Assembly: GCA_004369085.1 (NCBI GenBank)
Contig: ML210183.1
Location: 62,001-126,000, forward strand
DNA: 64,000 nt
Direction: 5' to 3'
Source: Coprinopsis marcescibilis
Taxonomy: Eukaryota; Basidiomycota; Agaricomycetes; Agaricales; Psathyrellaceae
A model generated the notes under the pieces. The model was not told the DNA's origin. It saw only the letters and a program-made list of their open reading frames with translations, and did not search any database. How positions within the stretch are numbered: the stretch's first letter is position 1; the number at the start of each line of letters is the position of its first letter. The translations under genes were made by a program, and so were the position numbers. Positions 1 through 10,535 of the stretch are shown here, one piece after another.

Positions 1-1278
1 TCCGGTCGACGCAAAACGTTGACCTTGAGGGTGGGGGGAAGGCCCCGGTGGGGTGGCTTCAACATTGTTGCGCACTCGGTGCTCTTGAGCAGTTACCCAG
101 GCATCTCTTGGTTGTTGTTCGGCATCAAAACTCTGGTCTACGGCTGGTATGGGTATTGAATAGATTTCGACTCCAGGAGTGGCGGTACGATTTATATTGG
201 AGCTTGTGCTCTGAACTGGTTGTGTGGAGGGGCCGGGGGTTGGAGCCGGAGCTGGAGCTGAAACGGGGACAGGCATGCGGGATTGAAGGCCAACAGAGTG
301 GCTGGGGCGCCGAGAGTGACTGACTTCCGGACTGTTCAACACGTCGATAGTTGGAACGGAGTTGTGGTCGTCGTATACACCATCGTCATCAAAGGTATAT
401 TCTTCCTCTGGATGGTGCTCAGCAAGTTGGCTGGTTGCTGATGGTATGTCGGTTCTTTCAATGTGTCGACGTCCCGGGCGTGAGGACCTCGATCTGCTCT
501 TGGCTGTCGAGGAAACAATATACTCCTCCTGGGCTTGCTTGATACCAGCATCGAATCCGAGTTTGCGTCCCTCCTCTCTTGCACGCATAACAAGCTGCTG
601 CTGGTGCAACTTTCGTGCCTTGGCTCTGGCGCGTGCTGCAGAAAGCTCTGCCTCCTCCTTTTCCTTCTCCAGTTGCTTCGCCAACTGTTGCGCTGCTATA
701 ATCTCTGCCCCCGCATTCTGCAACTGCAGCTGGTAAAGTCGGGCCTCCTGCTGGGCGGCACTTGCTTTCTGTTGGGCTTCGAGTCGACTCTCGTTTAGCT
801 GACGGAACCTATCCGCGCTCTCTTGGCTCACATGCTCCAGTTGCGCCGCTTTCTGGGTTTCCTCATCCAGCCGTTGAGATATCGCGTGCAATGTTTCCTT
901 CAGCCTCTCTGCTTCAGTCTCCTGGTCTATAACGAGCCGCATAAGTTCACGATGAGAGGCATCTGAAATCCGGCTTCGGTGCTTGGTTGAGCTGCGATTA
1001 TGCTGTCTCCTAGAGCTGCCTTCTTGCACAGAACTACGTTCTCGTCGTCTATCTGTTGTGGATGGTGATAGCAATTCCGACCGAGGTGAAGGGCTTTGTT
1101 CGTATTGTTCAGGTGTTTCTGGTATTGAAACATGGAGTCCTGCCATGCTGAACACGTATTAGCACATACATCACGTTGTTAAAGACACGAGAGCTAACCC
1201 ATTACCGATACTGTCGTAGGTGTTGAGTCGTTCATGATGCCCTCGGTTGTGCGGCCTCCGCCGTGAACTTGAAGGCAT
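1..1278 (-). CDS. Coiled-coil protein, 3' end beyond the window
   Basis: I do not recognise the family. A continuous minus-strand reading frame runs from the left edge to 1147. A 51-nt intron (1148-1198, donor GTTAGC, acceptor TTCAG) joins it in frame to an 80-nt first exon (1199-1278). The start is the ATG at 1278; an ATG at 1146 inside exon 2 would give a shorter protein. About 408 residues are visible. The first 70 are Ser/Arg-rich. Roughly residues 85-220 are Glu/Gln/Ala/Arg-rich with heptad spacing (for example QLAKQLEKEKEEAE), typical of a long coiled coil. The rest is acidic, then rich in Pro/Ala/Ser and probably disordered. No catalytic motif is visible, so a scaffold or cytoskeletal role is only a guess. 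Confidence 0.7.
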
Positions 1279-1772
1279 TCCTGAATAAGGGGTTTTTGAG
1301 TCAGTTATCGACGATATGTCCGTGATCAGCTAAGCTCACTCTGTGACTGCTAATTCACCGGACCATAACTGTCGTGCTAATAAGATGCAGCAGGGAGGCA
1401 CGAGGCCTTGGTCCAACCCTGAACAGCAAAAGTAGGTTCGAAATCCCATTGAGTAAGGCGTGTGAGTGATTTGAACCAAGGGCTCGGGCGCTGATCGATG
1501 CGCCTGTCTCAAGTTCGAGCCACGGACAGGACATAATTTACCGCAAAATGCAAGGAATCTGAGCTCGGGTCCGGCGTTACAAAAGCATAAAGCAGCAGTC
1601 TTTTGCTTGGTATCTGTACAACAGGTAGATTACAGGCCAGTATACTGAGGGTATTGGTGTCGAATCATAAAGGTAAGCAAAGCATGGTTAATAAATATAC
1701 ATGAGAAAAGAGTGTGAAGAAGTTGGGTATCGGTTTCCGAGTCCTATCAGTCGGGGAGGAGGGGGCGGAAGC
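1279..1772. other. Intergenic, no gene seen
   Basis: This stretch lies between the start of the coiled-coil gene and the 3' end of the next minus-strand gene. It should hold the promoter of the first and the 3' UTR of the second. I looked for a tRNA around the TTCGAA and TTCAAAT motifs near 1437 and 1470, but neither has a matching T-stem. I see nothing else. Confidence 0.4.
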
Positions 1773-2741
1773 CTAAGTGTATCGCAGGAACTCTGAAACG
1801 CATTGATCGTCGATGTGGGGTAACGATAGGAACTGAATGTGGAGAAAGACAAAAAGATTCTGTTCAAACCGCTGCAGATCGCAACATATTGAAAGATGCC
1901 TAGAGAACATTGCTTCTCAGAACTCACAGAAAAAGCAAGGTTATAAATAAACATACCTCGTAAAAAGGGTCCGTTGGTGAGAAAGCAATAGCAGAACAGG
2001 GAACATCTGCTTCCCTTCGAACCCAGGGCAGTGCTTTCTCTGAACGAACCATTGCGGGCGAGCACCAAGAAGCAGTCCATGACGATAGATTGACCGTACT
2101 TCCCAGATTAGACAGGAACTTGGTGTCCAATACGAGAATCGATTCGTGGCTGTGGTCTTGGGCTGGTAGATTAGTTGAAACCGGTCGCTGGGGCATTTTC
2201 GATGCTGGCGCCGGCTTGTTCTCCCGCTTCGATGAAATTCGAACCTCTGCCACTGGGCTTTCAGCAAAAATTGAATCCGGGAAGTGCGTAACAGGGGCAT
2301 TGGAACGCCGTGGTCGGCCTTCAGAGAAAGGCTGGTAACTGAACGAGCGGGGTGGTGTTGCGGGGTCGTAGAAGGGATTTTCGGCAGGAATGTGAATAAC
2401 CTGGGCACCATCTTCGTCAAAGGTAACCTCCAGGCCGGGAGCTATTTCTTCATCCCAGTCCTCCCAAATACTACGCTCCAAATCTGCGGTCCAGCAGTCC
2501 GCATTATCTGTACATGCGGAAGGGACCGTTTGACAAGACTCCTGGTCAAACGTTAGTATTGCGGAGGGTGGTATCTGAAATTCATTTAACCTACATTCAT
2601 ATCATCATCGAATTCCGTTTCATCGTCAAACCTCGGCGTTAGGGGTAGCTGCAGATGTGATGCTAATCTCTTGTACCCCCTCCTAGTTGACTCGATCTTT
2701 CCGGGTGTGTTCGTCGTGGTGCCTTGGGTGAACGCGTCCAT
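1773..2741 (-). CDS. Unknown 276-aa protein, three exons
   Basis: I do not recognise the family. Model: exons 2595-2741, 1957-2541 and 1773-1871. The introns begin GTAGGT and GTATGT and end CAG, and both are in phase 0. The start is the ATG at 2741, in a good CC-ATG-G context. The frame stays open upstream to about 3230 but has no convincing earlier ATG. The N-terminus is Thr/Arg-rich and is followed by acidic patches (FDDETEFDDDMN, then WEDWDEE). The middle is Ser/Pro-rich and disordered-looking. The C-terminal exon gives a compact hydrophobic end (YERFEQNLFVFLHIQFLSL). A nuclear or regulatory protein would fit the composition, but no motif supports it. The last acceptor is the least certain boundary. 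Confidence 0.5.
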
Positions 2742-3361
2742 GGAGGTAATGAGCTCGGTTGGGCAGATCGAAGGAGAGGAGCAGAGACCTGTCGATTGCG
2801 GGAACAGAGTTGATATATCATACGGATTACAGGACGGGTATTTATGTTGCTGAGGCCACAGCGACACAGTCTTGATTTGGTTACATACACAACAGGATGC
2901 GTTTGGTTTTGCCCACCTTTTCCGGAATGCATTTGTCATTTTTTGGCACTGGCCATCATGTTTATGATGGATGGACCTCAGAACTGCGTCCAGTGATAGC
3001 ATATTCCGAATGAAGGACTGAAACACGACTAGATTGATGGGTCGCAGTCGACAGCGCGCGTAGTTGCAGCGCGACCGGGTCTTCCGCGATACCTTCAAGG
3101 TCCTGGGTGTTCCTTCCGTTATTGACAGATCATGGCAATGTTCACAGAACGACACCCAGAATAAGGATGCATGGCTTCCGTTCCATTCCCGCACAGGATG
3201 ACAGGGCCCCCTGGTGCTTCCTGATAGAAAAGGGATAGTGATGATAGATCACAGTTACTTTGGAGACGAGGTACTAGATTATGTGCCGAAGTATGAGTCT
3301 CTTTGATTGGGCAAAAGGAACACACGAACCAGAGCTGGTCCCGACCTAAGCCTCACCATGG
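2742..3361. other. Intergenic, promoter side of the 276-aa gene
   Basis: This is minus-strand upstream sequence for the gene starting at 2741 and downstream sequence of the LYR gene. The stop-free stretch that continues upstream of 2741 contains scattered Cys and His codons but no start or pattern I can support. I treat it as 5' leader. Confidence 0.3.
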
Positions 3362-3993
3362 TCATGACCGTTTGGAAGACTGTAACCGTCGACTCCGACG
3401 CTTGAGGATCAGCCTACCAAGGGAGAGATTATCTCGGGCCTCGGCCAAATGTATGATTTCAGCCCAAGCGCCTAGGGCCTGGTTAACGATGGAATCTTCG
3501 TCTTTCTTCTTCTGCAACCGCGCATACGCTTTGGCAGTCTGCGCTGGCGTTGGTGCTGCTGTCGCATCCCAGACAGGGTAGGTAGATTCCAATCGAGCTT
3601 GTCGTTTGCTTTCGGAATAGACCACATGCCCCAAGTTCCGCGTAATCTGATGGGCTTGCCCTCGAGACAGGCTAGAGTTGTAGAGCAAGTCGACAGTACC
3701 ATCCACTGATTGTGGGGTTCACGGCGGTCAATTGATCAATGGTGTATATGGAGGTTCGGAGAACCCTCACTTCTAGTGTTCCAGGTATCCAACCAGTTGG
3801 CTATTCTAGCCCTCTCTTCTGGACTGCTTTCATTTTGTCGATATTTGTGCATCATTCCTGAGGCTGCATCGAACACAGGCCTATACAACAGGCGAAGACG
3901 TTTCGTGGCGGTCGGATGATGGAGAACAGAGGCAGAACAAGAGCGTAGCAACAGTCTGTAGAGACTCCTGAAACTTGCTGGTAGTGGTTCCAT
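3362..3993 (-). CDS. LYR-motif mitochondrial protein
   Basis: The 188-aa protein has a leucine-tyrosine-arginine motif near its N-terminus (SLYRLLLR at residues 10-17), followed about 15 residues later by a basic helix (RLRLLYRPVFDAASG). This is the layout of the Complex1_LYR/LYRM superfamily. Those proteins are small mitochondrial matrix adaptors that bind acyl-ACP and help assemble respiratory complexes or Fe-S targets. Exons are 3771-3993 and 3362-3705. The intron (3706-3770, GTGAGG...TCAG) splits an ATG codon, so translation does not start in exon 2. The C-terminal third is charged. It is longer than typical 90-120 aa LYRMs. I cannot say which client complex it serves. A perfect CRE-like octamer lies about 175 bp upstream. 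Confidence 0.65.
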
Positions 3994-4750
3994 CGTTGGA
4001 TGATGGTAGACGAAGATGAAGTTCTCGTCGTGACGCGTGATTACTGGGTCGGAACTGTTGGCAATGGCAGTCTAAATGTTGAGGGCGGTGGGGCCAAGGC
4101 TCTGCTGGCTAAATTTGGCTAAGTCCCACGCCAAGTCCCGATGTGACCCGCCACGGCCACGGTGCATGACGTCAATGAGCGCCATCACTCTGGCCGCCGT
4201 CGTCGTCGTGACAACCCACACAATTGAATGTTGGGCGCTACTTTCGCTTAATCTGGGGTTTTAACCGCTTCTGCTTCAAGCGCGAATACAGACATGTTCA
4301 AGGCTCTCAATCACTGATTGTGATAACAGACCTTCCAAGCTTCAGGGAGACTAAAATTCGAGGCATCTCGCGTTCATAGGCCAGCGGGACATCCGGGTTC
4401 AACTTGAATAGCGAGGCAAGGAAGTGTATTCGGCTGCCGATATAATTAGCGCGAAGATTGGGTACGTTAGTGTGTGACGTTTTGTGGTGTCTTCTAGCCT
4501 GGAGTATAGAAGTACTGATTACATATCTACAGGTAGCAACACGTATGTGTCCGTTGGAGCCGGTGATGAAAAACGAACGAAATGAGGGAGTAGAACGAAA
4601 AATGTTACGAACAGAAGAATGTCGGTGGGTGTCGTGTCGTTGGGAACACTGGGTATGTTGTGAATCGATTGCAATTGAATGTCGTTGTGTGTTGCTGAGG
4701 GTTACGAGTTGGTAGTACAATCCCCTTGCTTCATGATGAGGGATATGGAA
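3994..4750. other. Intergenic with one weak minus-strand exon candidate
   Basis: This holds the promoter of the LYR gene. Minus-strand 4320-4445 could encode a short exon (SRIHFLASLFKLNPDVP and following) bordered by a CTAAT branch point plus GGCAG acceptor and a GTCTGT donor. No start codon or continuing exons can be assembled around it. The spacing vaguely recalls N-terminal helices of RNase P/MRP Rpr2/Snm1 proteins, but the expected zinc-binding cysteines are absent. It is not called as a gene. Confidence 0.2.
4167..4174. promoter_or_regulatory. Perfect CRE/ATF octamer
   Basis: TGACGTCA is the palindromic binding site of CREB/ATF-type bZIP factors. It lies about 175 bp upstream of the ATG of the minus-strand LYR gene, a plausible promoter position. 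That it functions is inference. Confidence 0.35.
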
Positions 4751-5118
4751 TCAGGCTGATACAGGTTTTCTGCAAGAATCAGCTTGGCGAAGGAGGAGCA
4801 AACGCGACGCGATACAGACCTTGGGCTACTGGGAATATAGATAATACGTCCAACAGCTTGGTAAATCGTTTCTCTCCTGACGACGACGTACGAACACTTC
4901 TCAACTGGTTCCTCCAGTTGAGGAAGGTTTTCGTCAATCCGTCTGAACAGACGACCTCGCTGGATGGTCTCCTCGAAATCCGTGTCCTCGAACGCCGGTG
5001 ATGCGCTTTGGGAATTCTATAGTTGTATTAGCCAAGAGGAGAAGCCCGTATTATAACCGGGACGTACTGTGATTATAGGGGAAGGTCGTTGACGCCTTAC
5101 GCCTGCTCTTCTGGACAT
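4751..5118 (-). CDS. Unknown small protein, about 88 aa
   Basis: I do not recognise it. Exons 5068-5118 and 4820-5016 are joined by a clean 51-nt intron (GTACGT...CTATAG). A third short exon (4751-4769) follows a GTCTGT...TTGCAG intron and ends at TGA. Without that last intron the frame runs some 35 codons further, so the C-terminus is uncertain. The N-terminus is very basic (MSRRAGVRRQRPSP). The middle is charged and looks helical (DFEETIQRGRLFRRIDENL). The coding look rests on the canonical first intron and the amphipathic central exon only. Confidence 0.4.
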
Positions 5119-6046
5119 CACTGCTAGCGTGATAGGCTTGAAAGCTACTAAGGCCAAGGGAGGAGAGAGTTCGAGGGTGGAGTGGGGTATCGCGAAGGTA
5201 AGTGGTTGTACTAGTCGATTCAGTGCGTTCCTTTTCTTATACCCTCCGGACGCAGACACTCCTCATCGAATCTGGCAGAACAGATGGTTAAACTCTGACG
5301 GAGGGAGACTAGAATGCTCCTCAGTGACACCACGGGTTTTAAATCGAAACCCGTCATGGGGCAACTGTAATCTTTGATGGCTTAATCGCCTTCATGAGCC
5401 CGAAAGTACGTTAGTAACGTTAGTCAATTCTCACAGGTCGTTTCTTGGTTCCCTCACTGCCAAACCATCATGATATGTATAATTAGTTCTCCCCATCCGG
5501 ATGCGGCAACTTCTACAAGGGAGACTCTGGTCTTTTGTCTTCTCGAACACACCCACTGAGGTATAGAAACACTTCGCAAACTTGGGGGTTACTTTATTCT
5601 CCCAGTGACCACCCCTTTCCCATTCTGAGAATTTTGCATGATATATGCCTTTTAGGATCTCTTCATTTACACTCAAATGAAACTTCCTTTGCGCGGAGTC
5701 CCTCCTCAAAGCCAAGTCCAATCATTCCTCCGACCATGAATTAACTTCTCCTTCTCAACTCCATCCCAGGGCATCCCTGTACGCAGATAAGGCGTCCGAT
5801 GACAAGCTATTCCACATGTGGAAACCCTTCTATTTCCACGCTGGATGGCCTCAGTTAACGAAACGTTTGTCTTCACCGCGATGCTGCTCACAAAGGCACA
5901 TGGATAAAAAGACGTATACTGAGCAATTTTTTGATAAGTAACCGCGACAGCTCGGGAGTCTCAGCTAAGGTAAGTACTAGTGTTCGGCTAGACGAGGTAG
6001 TTGTTCAAACTCAGCGAAGATGGGTCAAGGCCAGAAGAACGCCAGC
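5119..6046. other. Intergenic; possible orphan coding stretches
   Basis: Two stop-free minus-strand stretches (5431-5720 and 5706-5890) lack good ATG starts, splice signals or recognisable motifs. They may be a degraded or lineage-specific gene, or chance. I see no repeats or RNA genes. Confidence 0.2.
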
Positions 6047-6430
6047 TTATTTCCAGTGAGCTATTTCCGACCACCTCAAGCCCGTTAATCTCTCCCTTTC
6101 ATTTTGATATTTGTAGAATTTGAGGGCCTCCGCCTTATCTCTCAGTTGTCGGATCATCGAACCGTTAACGGGAATAGACCTCGGTTCGCAAATCGAGTGC
6201 TGTAGTGCACTGTCCTCGCTTGTCGGGGGCTTACGACTCCCACTCAAGCCGGAGGCGAGCAAGGCGAACGGCGTGAAAGTTGGTAGCGTTTGGAAACCGT
6301 ATAGCTGATCTTGAAGCCTGAACGTTTGAGTATGCGATGCGAACGGTGAGCGGGAAGCTCGTGAAGTTTGCCATTTCTCTTCCATTCGCGAAGCGACATC
6401 CCGACGTGATGCGGAAATCAGCAGCAGCAT
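6047..6430 (-). CDS. Hypothetical 127-aa protein, single exon
   Basis: I do not recognise it. It is an intronless frame from the ATG at 6430 to the stop at 6047. The N-terminus is hydrophobic and then Arg/Ser-rich (MLLLISASRRDVASRMEEK), which could be a mitochondrial presequence. The C-terminal half looks like a charged helix (MIRQLRDKAEALKFYKYQNE). A perfect 20-bp palindrome sits 6 bp upstream of the ATG. Support is length and composition only. Confidence 0.3.
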   Translation of the reverse strand: MLLLISASRRDVASRMEEKWQTSRASRSPFASHTQTFRLQDQLYGFQTLPTFTPFALLASGLSGSRKPPTSEDSALQHSICEPRSIPVNGSMIRQLRDKAEALKFYKYQNERERLTGLRWSEIAHWK

Positions 6431-6436
6431 CACCCG

Positions 6437-6456
6437 GGTCTTAAGATCTTAAGACC
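6437..6456. repeat. Perfect 20-bp palindrome
   Basis: GGTCTTAAGATCTTAAGACC reads identically on both strands, centred on AGATCT. It lies immediately 5' of the ATG of the minus-strand hypothetical gene. It could be a dimeric-factor site or a small cruciform; its function is unknown. Confidence 0.6.
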
Positions 6457-7898
6457 TCAAGACCCTTCAAAACACGGTTAGTACTACCATGACATGGGTA
6501 TGAGATCGAATCTGGTCTGGCTTAAGTTAACTCCAGGTCTGATCCAGGGCCTTTGCTAACGCGATGAAGTGCGAACTGCGGTCTACAATCAACACCCCTG
6601 AAAGATTGATGTAAATGTAAATTCTTGCGCATAGCGGATATGTACAGCATCGTATCGTTTACCTCTGACTCTGACCGAGCACAGCTATCATCGAAGGTGT
6701 TGAAGAAGGTCCTTGTCCGACCGAACTAGCAGCGCGAGAAGTATATCTGCGCAGAACACCGGTGGCGAACTGTTAACAACTGTCACCGCCGGCGTCTTTC
6801 ACCTCAGCCCGAAGTCAGGCCTTGTAATATAAAGGTTTGACGTGCGCGCTTCTTTTCCTAGCATCTGAGTTCCTGTGGAGATCGAATGGCTGGTTTAGGG
6901 ATCCAGTGGTCTCACCGGGACCCAGATTTGGTAGTATTCTGCCGGAATAGACGCGCAAATGATATCATGATCTTCGTCAAGGTGAATTGAGATGCTAACG
7001 ATAACATTGCTGTTCGTGCCGGATGTGGCGCGTGTCCTCGTATATGAGGCGGTGGCAGCCATTGGGAGCTCGTGGGGTAAATACGAAGCAAATGGCTTAA
7101 GACACACCTGGCTTCTTCAGCCCGGACAAATACATTTATGTGTCCATTCATATCATTGTTACTGATCACTGTACCACTGTGAACAATTAGAACAGAGCGG
7201 CGAGCTTCGAAGGAAAAGTAGGAGCGATTCAAGATCTAAATAGTGCTTGTGAATCATTATTACCCTAAAACAGAAATACGATGCATGCCACCTACATTAA
7301 GCGACCAGTGCACTAGAGCACAAGCCACACCATTAGAGCTAGAACTGGTCCCAGGTCAACATATACAGCACTGCACGATCATCTATCATGGCGTAGAAGG
7401 TATGGGACTACTGCTCGTTGCTATTGCTACTAACAGGCTACGAGAACATCAGTGCACAGAATCCATAAAGCAGAAAAAGAGGCGAAACCATCTCCCACAC
7501 TCACCTCATATACTGCATCGAAGAATGTGTGATTCGATGATGATTCTCTTCTGAACGCTGTAGCCTATGAGAACTTGAAAAGAGGAGCATCCCAGCTGCT
7601 ACTGGATACTGCGGACACTCAGAACCAAGGAATGGAGAGAACAGTTCCGAATTTCCAGATAGTTACTGTCGGGTCTTGGATAAACCGTTAAAACGTGTCC
7701 TTGGAATGTATCGGGTCGACAAATCATCGACGATCGTCAAGGTCAGAGATGAATACTTTCAGCTGAGCGTCACTGTCTTGATACTGTTTTACTCTGTAGG
7801 TACCCGGGTATGTATATGATAGATACTTCAGAACAGCGGAGAGGCTGGTTCCGATCCTCTACAGGTAGCCGTGATTGTTGCACTTGGCAATGGGAGGC

Positions 7899-7917
7899 TT
7901 GGTGACGCAGTCACCAA
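7899..7917. promoter_or_regulatory. 8+3+8 inverted repeat upstream of SLD7-like gene
   Basis: TTGGTGAC and GTCACCAA flank a 3-nt spacer about 160 bp upstream of the ATG at 8075. Several further TGACG/CGTGAC motifs follow between 7922 and 7955. This suggests a site for a dimeric DNA-binding protein; it is inference from symmetry and position. Confidence 0.35.
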
Positions 7918-8074
7918 TGTCCCGTGACTGTCATGTGATGTGACGGTTCGTGACGCGCCTTCGAGCTCTTGCCTCTCGCAGCCTCAGGCTTAGTTGGCTG
8001 CTTGCCGTCACCGTGGTTAGGGTTCAGCAACGTTGAACCAACGGCCGATGACGACCAGAACACCATAGGCAACT

Positions 8075-9641
8075 ATGACGGTGCAGACTACTGCAGGAAA
8101 CGATGAACAGGCCAAACCGCATACGACTCCCTCGACGCCTGGCAACGCATTGAATCACCCACAGAAGACACCAACAACGGCGACACCAACTAATCACCAC
8201 AATACTTCATACCGTCTTCTCTATCGTGGAGCTCTGTCCTTGCCAGATTCATACCTACTACTAGATGGATTGACATTTTTTGCCCGTCTTGATTCCCCGA
8301 CAAAACACTCAGGTTCTAAATCCTATTCATTACTCGAAAATCCTCTCGCCCTGGCACTCGAGAGTATGCGCGGTCGTCCGAGTCTGCGATTCATGGGGGT
8401 GGTAAAACTCTCAGAGCTTTACATTGATGAGGCAGGGAATGTGGAGATGTGAGAGCAGCTCGACATTTATGATTTCCGCAGACTGACTTGATTCAACAGG
8501 GACATACATCCTCGCGCATCCTTGTCTCGAATTTACTTTGAGAACATGTTCTGCTTATCGCCGTTTCAAGCCTCTGAAGAACCTGCAGGCACTCCTATGA
8601 AGTCGGACATTGGAGTCAAGGTTGCACTAGGGGACAGTGGTAAGTCTTTGGGGTTTGTGTGTTCTTTCTAGCCTTCCCTTACCAAAAGTAGATGGACCGG
8701 AGACGACAGAGATTATCATATACGGGCAACTTCGACCACATTCCGGTAGCTCACCGGACAACAACACGAAAAAAACGATAGTTCTGACCGTTGGTCGCAT
8801 AACCATCCGACCCGTCCCCCAGAAACGAGTACCAAGGCCCGACGATCCTATTCCCCGAAAGCCACCAGTCCTGTTTGCCCAGGAACTCCAAAGAGCGGGA
8901 AGTAAAGGCGCCCTAGCTTTTGGCGGGGGCGGGCTGAAACGAGTTGGGAGTGCTAATTTTACTGCAACCGGCGGGCCCATGGTAGCCAAGAGACCCAAAC
9001 TCATCGCTGGAAGCTCAAGCATGAACGATGTATTCAAGGTCCCGGAAGTACCCAACAAGTCTGCCAGAGGCAACGAAAGGGTAGAGGATGTATTTGGAGA
9101 CGTATCTGAATCCCTCAACGACAAGGGGAAGGAGAAGGCAGCGGCCATTGCTGACGACCCCGAACAGAACGCTGCTGCTTTGGAGAAGGCCAACAAGCTC
9201 GTAAGCTCATTTCGACCGACCTCTAGTCACAGTCCTGCTAACGTAGTCTCACAGCAAATCAAGAAGGCAACTATTGCCCATCTGGCGCAAACAAAGGATC
9301 CGAATCACAAACATATCGTCGTGGACAAGCAGCACCCTGAATTCAAGGATCTCTATGGCACGATATCAAGAGGCGTTTCCTTTGCTCTGGTAAGTCTTGC
9401 CGTCTTGACGCGCTAGGTATGCTCATTCTTGGTTCGCCAGCGCAACCGAACGAAGATAGAAACAATCGATGCCACTACCATCGAGCGGCTTCTGAGGTTG
9501 CATGTGAAGCTTTATCTAAGCGGGCATGGTCCACCCGATACCTCCGCAAAGCTGCCTGCTCAGCTGGGCAAGGTCTACGGCACTAGCAAGGCTGCTTCTG
9601 CTGCCGGCACGACGGAGGATCCCATTTGGATAGAGCGATGA
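8075..9641 (+). CDS. SLD7: Sld7-like DNA replication initiation factor
   Basis: The predicted protein has 453 aa. In yeast Sld7 binds Sld3 and helps load Cdc45 at origins. The last 70 residues carry the Sld7 C-terminal domain pattern: EFKDLYGTISRGVSFALR, a spacer, then a helix TIERLLRLHVKLYL. The N-terminal part matches the layout of the Sld7 N-domain: a beta segment SLRFMGVVKLSEL followed by an aromatic segment (SRIYFENMFCLSPF). A basic, low-complexity linker lies between. Exons: 8075-8448, 8500-8639, 8689-9200, 9255-9389, 9441-9641. The second intron's acceptor is AAAAG. It is longer than yeast Sld7 (about 257 aa) because of the linker. The identification rests on pattern, not alignment. 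Confidence 0.65.
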
Positions 9642-10535
9642 AGGCTTTGGAATGGAACAAACCTCAGTTGTTACCTGAAACCCCAAAACGGATGAACTGG
9701 AGCAATAACTGTTTGTCGAAACCCACCGTGATTGGTTGCTCAGTGTGTATCTTGCTTTGGAGATGAGACTTTCCATCGATACGGGAACACCGCGGTTGAA
9801 TCGCGTTCCCTTGAACAGGCACCTACCATGTCAGTGAAGCGTTGCTTTCTATGCTTTTACAGCATATGTATAGGCGCGTGCGTGACGTGGAATCTTCCCG
9901 ACGATTCAGGAAGGGATTGGGCTCGCAGGTGAAAGGGAATACAGGGGTGCACAGCGGGGAGGAATATTCGTTGATGTAGATCAATAAATAGTTCGTGTCA
10001 CATTCCCTGTCGTTCAATCACAATGTCTACTCCAGTTTACCGCTCAACCCATCGAAGAAGCGACTGTGGATACTTTGATGACGTTCAACCTGTGGGAGAA
10101 ACCGAGAAAGTTACTCACTTGCTTCCAGATCTCTATACTCTAGCCAAGCCATCAGCTTCAATAAAGGTTTCAAGTTGTTGACCCAAATAGCCACCTCACC
10201 CCTTTACCCAGAACAGCCGCAGATGCGAGGGTGTCGGACTCACTGTGTGCCCGGTAAACCGTCGTTCCTTGTTGATTTATCAATTCGAGATACGCTATCT
10301 AGTTCAAGGAGTAAAGCACGCACCATACACGAATTTAGGTCCGTGTGATTATGTTGATCCCGGCCCTCGGGTCGCTCACAAGAGAATGAGAGTCGAGGCA
10401 TGTCCAAGCAGATAAAGATCATCGATCATCGCCCAAAAGCTGAAGGGGGTATTCAATTCAATAGTGATGCGAATTACATGGTTGTCCAAGTGAGAGTAGT
10501 AATACATTTGCCTAAGGAATGTGCGCTGATATGTT
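9642..10535. other. Intergenic between convergent genes
   Basis: No supported gene. A plus-strand frame of about 58 codons begins at an ATG at 10022 (MSTPVYRSTHRRSDCGYFDD); it has no recognisable motif and no convincing continuation. I see no repeats. Confidence 0.3.

Larger units (their letters stand above)
6431..8074. other. Long intergenic region upstream of the SLD7-like gene
   Basis: No gene can be supported. On the minus strand, 6895-7232 could form a two-exon orphan: a frame ending VFVRAEEAR, a possible GTGTGT donor, then a frame of about 55 codons ending at 6895 (NVIVSISIHLDEDHDIIC within it). No family or clear acceptor supports it. The right end is the promoter of the gene at 8075 and contains an inverted repeat at 7899. 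Confidence 0.3.

Noticed and set aside
1430..1480. Possible tRNA B box (GGTTCGAAATCCC; reverse GGTTCAAATCA)
   Set aside because: One has an extra base in the loop and neither has pairing T-stems, nor an A box at the right distance.
7842..7860. GGTTCCGATCCTC resembling a tRNA T-loop
   Set aside because: Contains an extra C and has no acceptor or anticodon stem around it.
8627..9196. 189-codon minus-strand frame opposite the SLD7-like gene
   Set aside because: Mirror of the coding exon on the plus strand; no motif, and the plus strand carries the spliced conserved frame.
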